Below, piece by piece: positions 43,011 through 54,102 of a stretch of 64,000 bases of DNA. The notes under the pieces were generated by a model. That model worked only from the letters and a program-made list of their open reading frames with translations, had not been told where the DNA came from and did not search any database. Every line of letters begins with the position of its first letter. Within the stretch, counting starts at the first letter, position 1. The DNA comes from a bacterium (GTDB lineage Bacteria > Arandabacterota > Arandabacteria > Arandabacterales > Arandabacteraceae): assembly GCA_029933125.1 (NCBI GenBank), contig JAOZOU010000007.1, positions 62,001-126,000 of the forward strand, read 5' to 3'. The position numbers and the translations under genes were made by a program.

Positions 43011-43751
43011 ATGAGCCACTATTCGAAGATCGAGTGGACCGAGAGAACTTGGAATCCGGTTACTGGTTGCACCAAGGTCAGCCCCGGTTGCAAGCACTGC
43101 TACGCTGAGCGCTTTGCTCGGCGACTACAGAAAATGGGGAACCCAAGATACCGAAACGGTTTTACATTAACACTCCACGAGGACCTGTTGGAATTGCCCT
43201 TGCAGTGGAAAAAGCCATCGATGATCTTCGTAAATTCGATGTCTGATCTTTTCCACGAACAGGTGCCGTTTAGATTTATCCTTAGAGCTTTTGAAACGAT
43301 GAGGAGGGCGGACTGGCATGTTTATCAAATCCTTACTAAGCGATCTTCAAGGCTCGCTGAATTAGCGGACAAGCTGGATTGGCCCCGAAACATATGGGTG
43401 GGCGTTAGCGTGGAGACTGCGAAGTTCTACGAGCGGATCAAGCACCTGCAGGCGGTCCCGGCCGAGGTGCGGTTCGTCTCATGCGAGCCTCTGCTGGGTC
43501 CCCTTGATAATATGCCGCTCGAAGGTATTCATTGGGTGATCGTGGGCGGAGAATCTGGCCCTAGGGCAAGGCCGATGCGTCTACGGTGGATCCTGTCGAT
43601 AATGGAGCAGTGTCGTAGATCGAACGTTCCGTTCTTCTTCAAGCAGTGGGGTGGAGTACACAAGTGGAGGAACGGTCGTGAATTGATGGGAAAGGAGTTC
43701 AACGAGATGCCACGCTTCGAGATAGCAGGTGTCTGGAGAGGGAGTAAATGA
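43011..43751 (+). CDS. DUF5131 / phage Gp37-Gp68-like three-Cys-motif protein
   Basis: [36 protein letters not shown] 1 nt after the tcmP stop. Confidence 0.9.
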   Translation: MSHYSKIEWTERTWNPVTGCTKVSPGCKHCYAERFARRLQKMGNPRYRNGFTLTLHEDLLELPLQWKKPSMIFVNSMSDLFHEQVPFRFILRAFETMRRADWHVYQILTKRSSRLAELADKLDWPRNIWVGVSVETAKFYERIKHLQAVPAEVRFVSCEPLLGPLDNMPLEGIHWVIVGGESGPRARPMRLRWILSIMEQCRRSNVPFFFKQWGGVHKWRNGRELMGKEFNEMPRFEIAGVWRGSK

Positions 43752-46700
43752 ACCCTATCTCCGACCTCATTGACAATCGTAGGCACACACTTGCAGAGGT
43801 CCTGCGTAGCATCTTATCACAAAGCAAGGATCCTCGCTTGGATGTCGTGACTGCCTTCTTTAACCTCAAAGGGCTTGAGGCTCTCGAGCCGGAGATCGAT
43901 GCCCTGGCTCAATTGCGGCTCCTCCTGGGCAAGGAGCAAGAGCAGGGTTTCGTCGTCGGACAGCGTCTCCTTTCTGAGCTCGAGGATGCTACCTCCCGAG
44001 GGGAAACTACTGGCGCGGAGATTGGACGATGGTATGGATTCCTTGCCGGGGACACTGTTGAGGTTCGATGTTACGAGAAGGCTTTCGTTCATGGGAAAGC
44101 GTATCTCTTAGATGGGGTACCTACCTTAGGTTCTTTGGGCATCGTGGGTTCCTCCAACTTCACGGGGGGTGGACTCACTACCAATCTCGAGCTCAACGCT
44201 GTTCTCAAGCAGGCCTCAGCGATCAAAGATCTGAAGGCCTGGTTTGAGGATCTTTGGAGTGAGGCGGAGGATTACAAGGCAGACCTCCTGGCACTGCTGG
44301 GGCGGTTCACGCGTACTTATACGCCTTACGAGATCTACATCAAGGTCATCTATGAGGCACTGCGGGATAAGCTGGACGAGGAACTTGCAGAGCGTGATGA
44401 TCATCCATCACCGATTGCCCTGACCGACTTTCAACATGATGGATACTTAGCAGCTCGTGAGATCTTGGAGAACTACGGTGGCGTGATCATCGCTGATTCA
44501 GTCGGTCTTGGCAAGACCTATCTTGCTCTTAGGCTCTTAGAGGACTATGCCTACCATGAGCGGCAGACCGCGCTGGTAGTGTGTCCTGCCGCCATCGCTG
44601 ACACGGTCTGGCGTCCTCTACTCCAGCGGTTCGCAATCCCTCACGAGACCATCTCAATGGAGCGGGTGAGCCAAAGTGATTTCCCGGTTGATGAGTATGC
44701 GGCCAAGTTCCGGATCATCGTTGTGGATGAGAGTCACAATTTCCGCAACCCAGACACCAACCGCTGGCAAAACCTTTTCAGGATTATTGCTGAGGGCGAT
44801 CCGGACAAGAAGGTCATCCTCCTCACCGCTACACCTGTCAACAACACTGTATTTGACCTCTATCACCAGTTGCGTCTTATCACCCGAGATGAACGCCGCT
44901 TGTTTCTCGCTGCGGGCATTCCTGATCTTTTCACCTACTTCCGACGCGCTGAGGAGAACAAGGAAGCCCTGTATGAGGTTCTGGAGGCGGCAGCTGTTCG
45001 GCGGAGCCGACCTTTTATCCGCACCAACTACCCCGAAGCGGAGATCGACGGACAGAAAGTTAGGTTCCCTGAGAGAAAACTGCATACGATAGACTACAGT
45101 CTTAGCGAGACCTATGGACCTGATCTCTATCGCAAGGTTGCCAAAGCCATTGAGGAGCTCTTTCTCGCCCCCTATCAGATCGATACCTACAGGCGCGAAC
45201 TGATTAAGGCGAGGAAGGTTCGCTTGGGGCAGCGGAATCCGTTTGAAGATCCAAACGAAAGCGAAGATACCATGGTCCAGAGGCTACAGGAGACCTTTGG
45301 TTGGTCCAAGAAGGAGGCACACGAGTTCCTGATGACTATTGGTCGCCAGACAGCACTCGCACATATTATGCGGGTGCTCTACCTTAAGCGGCTGGAATCC
45401 TCGATCGAAGCGTTAAGGATTTCGCTCGGTAGGCTCAAGGGTTTTATGGAGAAATTTCTCGAGGCACTTGAGAAGGGTAGGCTCCTTGAAGCTGGTGAGT
45501 ACCGCCGGTGGTTGCAGTTGGAGGACTCCTGGGACGAGGATGGGGAGGCATTTGACTTTGATGCTTTCATAGATGCTCTTCCCACCTTGCCCAGTGGCAA
45601 GTACGATGTCGAGAGCATCCGGAAGGCTGTTAAGGCTGACTTAACCGCGCTCGAGAACTCCCTTTCGGAACTGTCAAAGGAGCGGACTGATGATAAGCTC
45701 GAATCGTTAAAGGCACTCCTTTCGTCGCCGGAGCTCCTTGGAAGAAAGGTCGTGGTTTTCTCGTACTTCAAGGATACCGCTCGCTACATCTACAACGAGA
45801 TCAAGCAAGACGAGCAGTTTTTGTCGGACCTGGGGCATAAGCGCATTAGCATCGTCGATAGTAATGTCAAGCCCTACGAGCGGCGTGGTCGCATTGTACG
45901 GTTTGCGCCGCAGGCTAACGGCGAACCAGACATGGCAAAGGATCAGCAAATTGATCTCCTCATAAGCACAGATGTGTTGTCAGAGGGGCAGAATCTGCAG
46001 GACGCTGATACAATTGTAAACTATGATCTTCATTGGAACCCAGTTCGCATGGTGCAGAGGGTCGGCCGGCTTGACCGAATTGGCTCACCCCACGAGGTGA
46101 TTCATGTATACAACTTTTTCCCTGAGGAGGAGCTGGAAGACATTCTCCGCCTGCTTAAAAGACTTCACGATAAGCTGAATGCAATCAACCGGACAGTGGG
46201 TCTCGATGCCTCAATACTCGGCGAGACACCGAACCCGATGGACTTCAACATACTTCGGCGGCTTGAGCGAGAGGACAGAAGTACACTGGAGGAATTGGAG
46301 GAAGAGAGCGAACTCACGGTGGGCGAGTTCCTCAAGCAGGATTTGCTACGGTTCCTTAAGGAGGCTGGTGAGGAAAGGCTTAAGGAAATTCCGCTAGGAG
46401 TTGGAACAGCGAAGCAGACTAGGGAAGGATCTAAGGGCTTCTTTGCAGCGTTTCGTAATCCGCTCACGAGCCAGCATCACTGGTTGTTCTTCGATGAGGG
46501 GAGGGGACGGATTGTGGAGAGGCGACTCGAAGCCATAAAGGTCATCCGTAGTGAGGCGTCCGAGGGTCCGGCCGCTCTGCCTGAGGATTTTGATCCCAGA
46601 CCCATGATCCAGAAGCTTCGACGCCATCTATGGAATCGTATCCGCTCGGCGGCTATAGCCCCGCAGAAGTTTCCGTCACCGCAACGGCAGGTCATAAACT

Positions 46701-46966
46701 GGCTTCATAGCCTACCCCCCTCGGCTGATCGCAACACTCTGCTGGGATATTTTGAAGCTAGGTCAATAGCTGGTCCTGACCTGAAGGAGTTAAGGCGCCT
46801 GTGGCGATCTCGTTCCCAGCGTCCTAGCGAGGAATGGCAGGATATGCTTATGGAGTTTGCTGAGAGCCACCCCCATCCACCCTCCCCGGGCGAGGTCGAG
46901 CGAGCCCTTGCGCCCCAATCCGAGGAAGACCTCGAATGCATCGCCTGGATGCTCATCGTCCGGTGA
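43748..46966 (+). CDS. PLD-nuclease-domain + SNF2-family helicase
   Basis: HGKAYLLD...[10 protein letters not shown] (HxKx4D PLD motif), [16 protein letters not shown] (Walker A), [30 protein letters not shown] overlap with the upstream gene. Confidence 0.92.
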   Translation: MNPISDLIDNRRHTLAEVLRSILSQSKDPRLDVVTAFFNLKGLEALEPEIDALAQLRLLLGKEQEQGFVVGQRLLSELEDATSRGETTGAEIGRWYGFLAGDTVEVRCYEKAFVHGKAYLLDGVPTLGSLGIVGSSNFTGGGLTTNLELNAVLKQASAIKDLKAWFEDLWSEAEDYKADLLALLGRFTRTYTPYEIYIKVIYEALRDKLDEELAERDDHPSPIALTDFQHDGYLAAREILENYGGVIIADSVGLGKTYLALRLLEDYAYHERQTALVVCPAAIADTVWRPLLQRFAIPHETISMERVSQSDFPVDEYAAKFRIIVVDESHNFRNPDTNRWQNLFRIIAEGDPDKKVILLTATPVNNTVFDLYHQLRLITRDERRLFLAAGIPDLFTYFRRAEENKEALYEVLEAAAVRRSRPFIRTNYPEAEIDGQKVRFPERKLHTIDYSLSETYGPDLYRKVAKAIEELFLAPYQIDTYRRELIKARKVRLGQRNPFEDPNESEDTMVQRLQETFGWSKKEAHEFLMTIGRQTALAHIMRVLYLKRLESSIEALRISLGRLKGFMEKFLEALEKGRLLEAGEYRRWLQLEDSWDEDGEAFDFDAFIDALPTLPSGKYDVESIRKAVKADLTALENSLSELSKERTDDKLESLKALLSSPELLGRKVVVFSYFKDTARYIYNEIKQDEQFLSDLGHKRISIVDSNVKPYERRGRIVRFAPQANGEPDMAKDQQIDLLISTDVLSEGQNLQDADTIVNYDLHWNPVRMVQRVGRLDRIGSPHEVIHVYNFFPEEELEDILRLLKRLHDKLNAINRTVGLDASILGETPNPMDFNILRRLEREDRSTLEELEEESELTVGEFLKQDLLRFLKEAGEERLKEIPLGVGTAKQTREGSKGFFAAFRNPLTSQHHWLFFDEGRGRIVERRLEAIKVIRSEASEGPAALPEDFDPRPMIQKLRRHLWNRIRSAAIAPQKFPSPQRQVINWLHSLPPSADRNTLLGYFEARSIAGPDLKELRRLWRSRSQRPSEEWQDMLMEFAESHPHPPSPGEVERALAPQSEEDLECIAWMLIVR

Positions 46967-47037
46967 CTGGGATGGGAGCCCAGATCTCTTGTGTGTCGTG
47001 TTCTTGGGTTTCAGGCATTTCTAAGGAGGGACTTGAG

Positions 47038-47445
47038 ATGAGATGCGAGAAGTGTCAGAAAGAGTATCCATCAAGATACTACTTCGATGAGCCAGGAATC
47101 TGCATCTATTGCCAAAAGAAGTTGCGCGAAGGCCATGAGGTCGAGTCGCAGACTCCAAGCAGTATGTCTCGGACGGAAACGGCGACTCCTAAAGAGGGTA
47201 CCAGTCCTGGTCAGGCAGTAACTGATGCATTACGGATATTCGCATGGCTTAATCTGTTCGCGGGCATCATCCTAGGTATGCTCGTTTGGGCTCAGTTTGC
47301 GAGTTCAGGCTACGAACCCAACGCCCTAGCGATAGTGGCAGGTCTGGTGTTAATGCTGGAAGGTATTTGTAGTTACATTTTCTTTGCTACAGTTGTCTCG
47401 ATTTCAGACAAGGTGTCAGCGATACGGCGGAAAATTGAATCTTAG
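47038..47445 (+). CDS. Small zinc-ribbon membrane protein
   Basis: AAGGAGGG RBS; MRCEKCQKEYPSRYYFDEPGICIYCQKK plus two TM segments. Confidence 0.65.
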   Translation: MRCEKCQKEYPSRYYFDEPGICIYCQKKLREGHEVESQTPSSMSRTETATPKEGTSPGQAVTDALRIFAWLNLFAGIILGMLVWAQFASSGYEPNALAIVAGLVLMLEGICSYIFFATVVSISDKVSAIRRKIES

Positions 47446-48100
47446 CATCAAGGGTGAATGATTCAATTGGTTGTTCGACAATTCTGGCCACCTGCATAAG
47501 CTTATTGATCACAGTTCCAAGGGTGTGGGTTCCAGGTACCAATGTCCGAGCCGAAGCGAGTCGTCTACATGACCCTAGCTCCGGTCCGACAGCTGCATGA
47601 CTCACAAGTGCCCAACTGGCTACCGGTAAGACAGTACAAGCAACGTGACAGGATCCATCTGATTCCCCGGTCGGATGGCGATTGTGCTCACCATCTAACA
47701 AGGTTCTAGGATTGTCTGGACAGCGTATCTAGTTTCGAAAATGTGGACTGGAGCTAGAGGGCCAAAACCGACAAAAACGGGGCAAGAATGGAAAGAGGGT
47801 CTACGGAAGGCGAAGCGGTCGGGGATCGTTGTCGTAACCCGTGATACCATTTTCATGAAGTTGGGACCCACAATCGCCTGGGGAGCGAGGATTCCGATTT
47901 TTGCCCATAGTTACTAAGCGGGAAGCTACTGCAGTCAGGAAGATGTCTTGAGAGTGTTTGCTTACAAACAGAAGCATAGCAGGTGACCGAGGAGTTAATA
48001 TCTACAGCTAGGGCAGAGCGGGTGGTAGGAGCTGGGCAGGTCCATACATCGCAGGGTTGGCTGCAGTGGCCTTTCAGGTTAACCCCAGCGTAAGCCCCGG

Positions 48101-48247
48101 GAGAATAAAGGAGTTGCTGATCCAAACCGCGACGGATACGCCGGCATGACCGGTAGTCAATCCCACCGCTTTCATAGAAGGCGTCAGGGAAGACAGATCA
48201 GATGCATTTCGATTGATTTCGTCCCCGCGTCTCGGTTAGGCTGGTAT
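48101..48247. repeat. Right ~147-bp direct repeat flanking the defence-like island
   Basis: gagaataaaggagttgctgatccaaaccgcgacggatacgccggcatgaccggtagtcaatcccaccgctttcatagaagg... matches 35516-35662 in the same orientation. Confidence 0.85.
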
Positions 48248-48396
48248 TGATTGGTGGCTGATGCGCCGATTTCAGGTTGGTAAGGCGAGGTGAAGCATGA
48301 GGGATGCGTTTGCGGTGTCTCGTTTTTTGGGCAGTATCCATGGGCCTCTGGGTGATTGATCAGGCGAAGAGGCGAAAGCGATAGGGAGAAGCCAAG

Positions 48397-48771
48397 ATGA
48401 GCGATACGCCAATCAACACATCAAAGAGCACAGCCAAGAGTCTCTGGCAGGAGTACCGCATCTATCGTGATCGTGTGGAGTTCGATACTCTATTCGGTTG
48501 CATGACGGTACCCTTTGAGCACATCGAGTCGGTTGAGGTTTCGGAGTCTGAGCTCAAAGGGCTCCTCAAGGGAGACTTGCATCTTAAGGGCTTCAGACCA
48601 GCTCTCAAGATTGATTGGGCCAACTTCCTCGAACATGTTGTACTTGACAAAGACCAGGGGCATATCCGACGGATACTCTTCACACCCCATGATCCTCATG
48701 AGTTCAAGAGAGCTCTCGATGAGGCACTTGCCAGATACCGATGCAAACAGGAGGGGAAGCCAGTTTCTTGA
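48397..48771 (+). CDS. Hypothetical protein (possibly PH-like)
   Basis: 124-aa ORF, IYRDRVEFDTLFGCMTVPFEHIESVEV. Confidence 0.55.
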   Translation: MSDTPINTSKSTAKSLWQEYRIYRDRVEFDTLFGCMTVPFEHIESVEVSESELKGLLKGDLHLKGFRPALKIDWANFLEHVVLDKDQGHIRRILFTPHDPHEFKRALDEALARYRCKQEGKPVS

Positions 48772-49071
48772 TACTTAACAGGTGTCCTCGGAGTGACTCG
48801 TAACGGCCAGGTTATCTCGCTGACTGTCTCTCCGCCTGTTTCCCAGAACATCGTGGCTTGACGTTGACCCACCTGTACATCTGCAGTATCATCGATTTCG
48901 GCACAAGCGGAGTTTGTTAGAGATGGCACCGGAAAAACTGCGCCCTCCTTCTTCGAGCCGATGTCAGCATGGATTGATCATCCTTGCATGTTTGACTTTG
49001 CCGCTCACTCTGGCTGCACCGGCTGAGCCCGTCGGTCGTCTGCAAGTTTTTGGCTCCGACTCGTCTCATTC

Positions 49072-50772
49072 TCATCGAGCACCAGAAGGCAAGGACCAGG
49101 TGGCTTTGTTCTTCTCATATCTGCCACTTGCCAGCTTCTCATCACCGCGATAGACTACATAGTCCATGTCCCATTCGCCTGGGCCACCAACTTTCCAACC
49201 AGCGCCAATCAGATCTTCTGCTCTGTTCGTTACACACAGAGCAAAGGGCAGGCTCCTGTTGAATGGATTCGGCATGCAAGAGATCAAAAGGATTTCGTCA
49301 CCCTCATATCTTTCCGTGCCAAGTTCTATCACATCATCACCGAATCTAACGGGTAGGGGTATCTTGAGGCTTCTTAGAAACAAGTTATTCGTGGTGTTGC
49401 CGTAAACAAATCCAACCCTGTCCTGCCAGTCGATCCCCAAAGCTTCCTTGTCGGAGACAGTAATGAATTTCACTGGTGTGGCTGAAGAGAAGAAAGTAGC
49501 AAAGGCTTCGATGTCTTCCCTGATCTTCCCCATCAACTCATCTTCCATTGCAGTGGGATATATGAGATAGATCCGATCCGTCCGGGGGAATATGGAATTC
49601 AGAGGTCCCGCAAAGGTCGTCACGCTTTCAGGTAGGTCTTGGACTGAAACTTCGCTTAGCCTCATCGCAATGATAGGCACAAATTGATCGAATATTGGAT
49701 ATCTCCCCCGGTGAGTCTGGTAGGCAGTCAACAGACTATCGATATAGCCGATGTACCAGAATCCCTTTGCCTCCTGGTTGCGCGTTGCTCTGTCTGTGTT
49801 GAATTTTTCGTTGAGACTGGCGCGGATATGAATCTCACAGGCACGGACTATGTGCTCGTAGACAGCAATTCTCCAGCTCGGATAGGCCTGTCTTCGCATC
49901 ATCCCCTTGATGGGTTCGAACAGATGAGCCGATTTGTCAAACCTGTCGAAGTATTGGTCTACCAGGGGATTGACAAAAGAATGGCTCCATTCATGGAGTA
50001 TTATGCTTTCGAGGTAACCAAGACAGGCGAAGGTAGTGCGCTCACCCCTGAGTCCACAAGGTCCAAGCACGGCGTAAAGATCAAGTCCATCTTGAGTTGC
50101 TATCCCTGGGCCGTAGCCTCCCGCGAACAAAGGAGCAAGAATAACCCTGTAGCTCGCTGCTGGCTTACCGAAGAAATGCTCAATGGCTTGCACGTAGTTC
50201 TTGTCTGCAAGCAACGACTCCACTGTTGCCACATGACTACTGTAGAGGGTGCTGTGGGCCCGGTAGAACTTCATGAAATCTGTCTTACGGGCAAAATCCC
50301 TTAAGGCATCAGCTAGTTCTCTAAGAGGCTCTCTGCCACGGGCTCTCGTGATCAAATAGTCTGAATATGGGGTTTCCTGCACGAGCTCTGGAGGATCGCC
50401 ATGGTGTAGGATAAACCGAACCGGGGCATCGTGAGTGAATCCGGCTCTGATGAGGGATTCCACACATGCTATTGCCCTGTGGTGCTTGAACTCAGCGAAG
50501 TAGTCATCGATGTCACTCTTGTAGGAAGTCTTGCTCTTTATGTGTCCCCCGCTGGCCCAGGATGTGAAGTGCTGGACTATAGCCAGGAGCTCAATCCTCG
50601 GATCAACGGTGACACGAACCCTCTTCGCCGACGGTCCTCCTTCTTGATCCAGGGCACTTCCGGCGACGATTGGCTTTTCTCTGGCAGGAGAAGCGTCAGG
50701 TGCAACCCCCAGTAGTACCACTATTACTGCTAAACTTACAATCACAATCGACCTCACAGTGCAGCATTGCAT
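49072..50772 (-). CDS. DUF4932-like secreted protein with zinc-protease-like HEWSH motif
   Basis: Signal peptide; LESIILHEWSHSFVNPLVDQYFDRFDK. Confidence 0.7.
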   Translation of the reverse strand: MQCCTVRSIVIVSLAVIVVLLGVAPDASPAREKPIVAGSALDQEGGPSAKRVRVTVDPRIELLAIVQHFTSWASGGHIKSKTSYKSDIDDYFAEFKHHRAIACVESLIRAGFTHDAPVRFILHHGDPPELVQETPYSDYLITRARGREPLRELADALRDFARKTDFMKFYRAHSTLYSSHVATVESLLADKNYVQAIEHFFGKPAASYRVILAPLFAGGYGPGIATQDGLDLYAVLGPCGLRGERTTFACLGYLESIILHEWSHSFVNPLVDQYFDRFDKSAHLFEPIKGMMRRQAYPSWRIAVYEHIVRACEIHIRASLNEKFNTDRATRNQEAKGFWYIGYIDSLLTAYQTHRGRYPIFDQFVPIIAMRLSEVSVQDLPESVTTFAGPLNSIFPRTDRIYLIYPTAMEDELMGKIREDIEAFATFFSSATPVKFITVSDKEALGIDWQDRVGFVYGNTTNNLFLRSLKIPLPVRFGDDVIELGTERYEGDEILLISCMPNPFNRSLPFALCVTNRAEDLIGAGWKVGGPGEWDMDYVVYRGDEKLASGRYEKNKATWSLPSGAR

Positions 50773-50879
50773 TTCTTCCCCCTTTCCTTCGGAGTAGCTT
50801 CGGCAGGAAGGCTTAACCTGGGTCTACCTGGCTCAACCTGGCTCAACTACCGCTCTATCCCAGGGTCTCGCTGTGAACC

Positions 50880-51362
50880 TTATTGAATAGGGTTCCTGGA
50901 CTCTCGCCGGAAATGTGCAACCATCCAGGCCAAAGCAGCTACCATAAAGAGAAGCGAATATGCGACCACCCTCGGGGACATTACATGGGAAACTGCTGAG
51001 TCAACCCATCGATCGAGATCAAACCCGTTGACGAGATCGCAGAGCTTTTGAGACCAGTCTGCCAGGATAGGCACTGTAATTAGCAGGAGGCCCAGCGTTG
51101 CTACCGACACAGCGAGCCAAATCCATCTGCGAATGAACTCCTTCCTGGTCTGGCGTTTGTTCATGAAACTGACAGAATCCATGACCTCTGCTGTAACATC
51201 CACCGGAGCAATCTCGAGGTGGAGATCCCGGAGAGCCTCTTCGAGCTTGAGATCTCGAGCGAATCTCTTAGAGCACTCGGGGCAACTCTCGAGATGACGC
51301 CTGATAGCCTTTAGGTCTGGGGTATCATCATTTAGAACCCTTAATACGTCGGTGCACTTCAT
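50880..51362 (-). CDS. Anti-sigma factor with zf-HC2-like domain and TM segments
   Basis: MKCTDVLRVLNDDTPDLKAIRRHLESCPECSKRF; overlaps the ECF sigma gene. Confidence 0.8.
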   Translation of the reverse strand: MKCTDVLRVLNDDTPDLKAIRRHLESCPECSKRFARDLKLEEALRDLHLEIAPVDVTAEVMDSVSFMNKRQTRKEFIRRWIWLAVSVATLGLLLITVPILADWSQKLCDLVNGFDLDRWVDSAVSHVMSPRVVAYSLLFMVAALAWMVAHFRRESRNPIQ

Positions 51363-51946
51363 GAGCTTTCTCCAAGCATTTTCTTGAGTTTGTTCTTAGC
51401 ACGGAACAGTCTCACCTTTACGGTCGTTACAGGGATGTCGAGGATCTGGGCAATCTCGTCATAGGTGAGATCTTGATAGTACCTCAGGATGATAACCTCA
51501 CGGTATCGGTCGTCAAGGGTGGAAATCATTTCTCTAAGAGCTACACGAAGGGGGAGATCCGGCTGCGCCTTATGCGGCGCCTCGGAACGAGACCGACGTT
51601 CAATGTCGGCTCTCCGGATGATGTTCAGACAGTGGTTTCTACAAATGCGGTATAGCCACTGGCGAAGAGCGGAATCATTCCTGAGATAAGCAACGGCCTC
51701 ATATGCTGTCACGAAGACATCTTGCGTAGCATCTTTTGCGGCTTCGTCATTCTGGAGATATCCCCACGCCTGCCTGTAGACAAAGCCCTGGTAACGCTTC
51801 ACGATTTCACCAAAGGCATCATCGTCGCCACCCTTGGCGCGGGCGATGAGTTGCGAATCCGACAAGACCAGTCTCAATTGAATATGCTTAGCGGCTATTT
51901 TCACACCTGCCACGACAAGATTGACTAACTGAAAGACTTCCACCAT
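51359..51946 (-). CDS. ECF-family RNA polymerase sigma factor
   Basis: DAFGEIVKRYQGFVYRQAWGYLQNDEAAKDATQDVFVTAYEA...REVIILRYYQDLTYDEIAQILDIPVTTVKVRLFRAKNKLKKML. Confidence 0.93.
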   Translation of the reverse strand: MVEVFQLVNLVVAGVKIAAKHIQLRLVLSDSQLIARAKGGDDDAFGEIVKRYQGFVYRQAWGYLQNDEAAKDATQDVFVTAYEAVAYLRNDSALRQWLYRICRNHCLNIIRRADIERRSRSEAPHKAQPDLPLRVALREMISTLDDRYREVIILRYYQDLTYDEIAQILDIPVTTVKVRLFRAKNKLKKMLGESS

Positions 51947-52116
51947 CTGCCACCTTCGAATATCCTTTCATCTTAGGTGACACTTAACGTAGCGGTTTTG
52001 TTACAGAATACAATTTTGACATGCTGTCTTCATCTTTCGGTTCTGGTGTAACAAAACGAGTGCCTAATGGGTCATATAGGTGTGAACAATGCAAGAACAG
52101 GTGAAAGGAGAGGACA

Positions 52117-52470
52117 ATGCCTTTCTTTGGTCTCAGACTTACGCCGCTTCTCTTTATGGTAGTGGTGTTCTCTTTTGCTGCTGTCGTCGTCATAGCGATT
52201 ATCGCAGCGGGTGTGGTGAAGCACAGGAGGGAACTCGAGGCATATAAGAGTGCCATTGAAAAGGGATTGCCGCTTCGTGATCTGAAACTTGTCCGATCAC
52301 CTATTGCCACTCTTAAATCTGGACTGGTATGGCTGGCGATCGGCATAGGCTTGTTCATAGTCATCCTGGCAGAAGGTGGCACCAAGAGTCTTTCGATAAG
52401 CGCAATACCCACGCTCATAGGAGTTGCACTCATCTTATCGTATCTGGTCGAGAGGAAAGCAGTCAAGTAG
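52117..52470 (+). CDS. Small membrane protein (DUF6249-like)
   Basis: Two or three TM segments; HRRELEAYKSAIEKGLPL pattern. Confidence 0.55.
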   Translation: MPFFGLRLTPLLFMVVVFSFAAVVVIAIIAAGVVKHRRELEAYKSAIEKGLPLRDLKLVRSPIATLKSGLVWLAIGIGLFIVILAEGGTKSLSISAIPTLIGVALILSYLVERKAVK

Positions 52471-52827
52471 AAGGAACTATGTGGCAATGGCGCTTTCGGT
52501 AGTGCTTGTTATCGGGCAGAGCACCAAGGATTGGTCATAGATCATCCCTGTAAGCCTTCCCAGCCTGTCAGACCTTTCCAACTCCCGCACCCCTACTGAA
52601 GTCTTTGGGTGATTGCCTGTTGTGCTCAGCCGAGCGTTGGTGTGCAATGGACGGTAAGGCGACCACAAACCTGGAGTCGGTGTGGGGGATCTTGCGGGCA
52701 ACTGGCCAGCCCCAAAGGATGCGAGAACGAGAAGCTCCTTCACGGTGGCACAAACCAAGGAGGGGCTCTGGGTGCGGAAAGGTGGCATTGGAGAAATCCG
52801 GGAATGGTTAGGGCGGTATACTTCCAC

Positions 52828-53036
52828 TGAGAAGGGTTGTAGTTCGTTTGGATGGCTGGCTTATGAGGTTTTGGGCCTGCCTGTTCGCCTTTCATTGAGG
52901 ATCTTCCTCAGGGTGTGACTGGGACGATCCGTGATGTCCATCAGCTTGTGAATGTCGATCAACCATCGCCTTTCCGGGTCTTTCATGTCCAGCTGGAAGA
53001 TGGAGTGATCCGGCGAACACCCATTCGGAAATTCCT
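52828..53036 (+). pseudogene. Remnant of the N-terminus of the island-type DNA methyltransferase
   Basis: Nucleotide match to 38096-38305; encodes RDVHQLVNVDQPSPFRVFHVQLEDGVIRRTPIRKF with an internal frameshift. Confidence 0.85.
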
Positions 53037-53111
53037 TATGTGCCTCGAGTCGGAAGCTTGCAACTCAGTCCGGGTACGATATATTGTTGTTCCCACAGGA
53101 GCGGTGATCAT

Positions 53112-53912
53112 ATGGCGCCAGAAATGGAGACGGATGCAGGATATAGAAGGTGCAATGAATCGACTCACTCGATGGAGCTCTTTGTTGCTGCAGCAATTCT
53201 TGCTCTGGTCGGCTCCCCCCTAACGACGGTGCTTTCGGGCAGTCCCAACTACTCTGCCCTTGTGCTCCTGCCCATAGCTCTTGTCTTCTGGAAGTTGGGT
53301 GGTGTGGATCGTAGGGAAATTGGGTTGATCCTTGGGAAGGCACGCTACTACTGGGCTGCCCTCGCCTATCCTGTCTTTGTGATGACAGTCCTTGTTGGCA
53401 TAGCTATGGCGTACTACGGAAAGCCCGTTGATCTTGACCCGGCTCACACCGCCTTTGTGATCATCATCAATTCTTTGATCGGCTCAGTTGGGGTTCTCTT
53501 GACTGAGGAAGGTTTCTTCCGAGGACTACTCTGGGGGCTTTCCTCAAAGACCGGCAAGACCCAACAGTACAGTCTCCTTATCACTGCACTTGTTTTCACT
53601 GCCTGGCATGTGTCGGTCGTGCGTCTTGAGTTCGGCCCGGGCTTTCCCTGTTATGGAATTCCCATCTACCTCGGGAATGTGTTTCTTCTTGGTCTCAACT
53701 GGGGGCTCCTGAGGCTCAGGTCAGGCTCGGTACTTGTTCCATCGATTTCACATGCCGTCTGGAATGCGCTTGCATACAAGTTCTTTGGTTTCGGCACTGA
53801 GACAGGGGTACTCGCCATATCCACCCCGCAGGTCTTCGGCCCCGAGCGCGGTGTGCTTGGCCTCGTTCTCAACGCCCTCTTCCTCCTCTGCATGCTTCGG
53901 TGTCGGAGCTGA
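53112..53912 (+). CDS. CPBP-family intramembrane metalloprotease
   Basis: LLTEEGFFRGLLWGL...FTAWHVSV...VPSISHAVWNAL; exact start uncertain. Confidence 0.8.
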   Translation: MAPEMETDAGYRRCNESTHSMELFVAAAILALVGSPLTTVLSGSPNYSALVLLPIALVFWKLGGVDRREIGLILGKARYYWAALAYPVFVMTVLVGIAMAYYGKPVDLDPAHTAFVIIINSLIGSVGVLLTEEGFFRGLLWGLSSKTGKTQQYSLLITALVFTAWHVSVVRLEFGPGFPCYGIPIYLGNVFLLGLNWGLLRLRSGSVLVPSISHAVWNALAYKFFGFGTETGVLAISTPQVFGPERGVLGLVLNALFLLCMLRCRS

Positions 53913-54102
53913 GTTGTGGCAAGCTGCACAATTCGGCTCCGGTACCACTTTTTCTATGGAATATTTAGGGGATTGAAGTGGGGGTGGAATTGCTGGTAAG
54001 ATGCAACAAGGTAGAATTGTGGCAAAAGCTCAGGGCTGGATTGCCCTGAAGCTACTGAGGGAAATCTCCTCAAGCGAGTTCTTGTCAATCTGAGAGGCTG
54101 CT

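Noticed and set aside
35448-48250. Island as a complete DISARM or BREX system
   Set aside because: No DrmA/DrmB, PglZ, BrxC or BrxL-like genes recognised; only individual families are shared.
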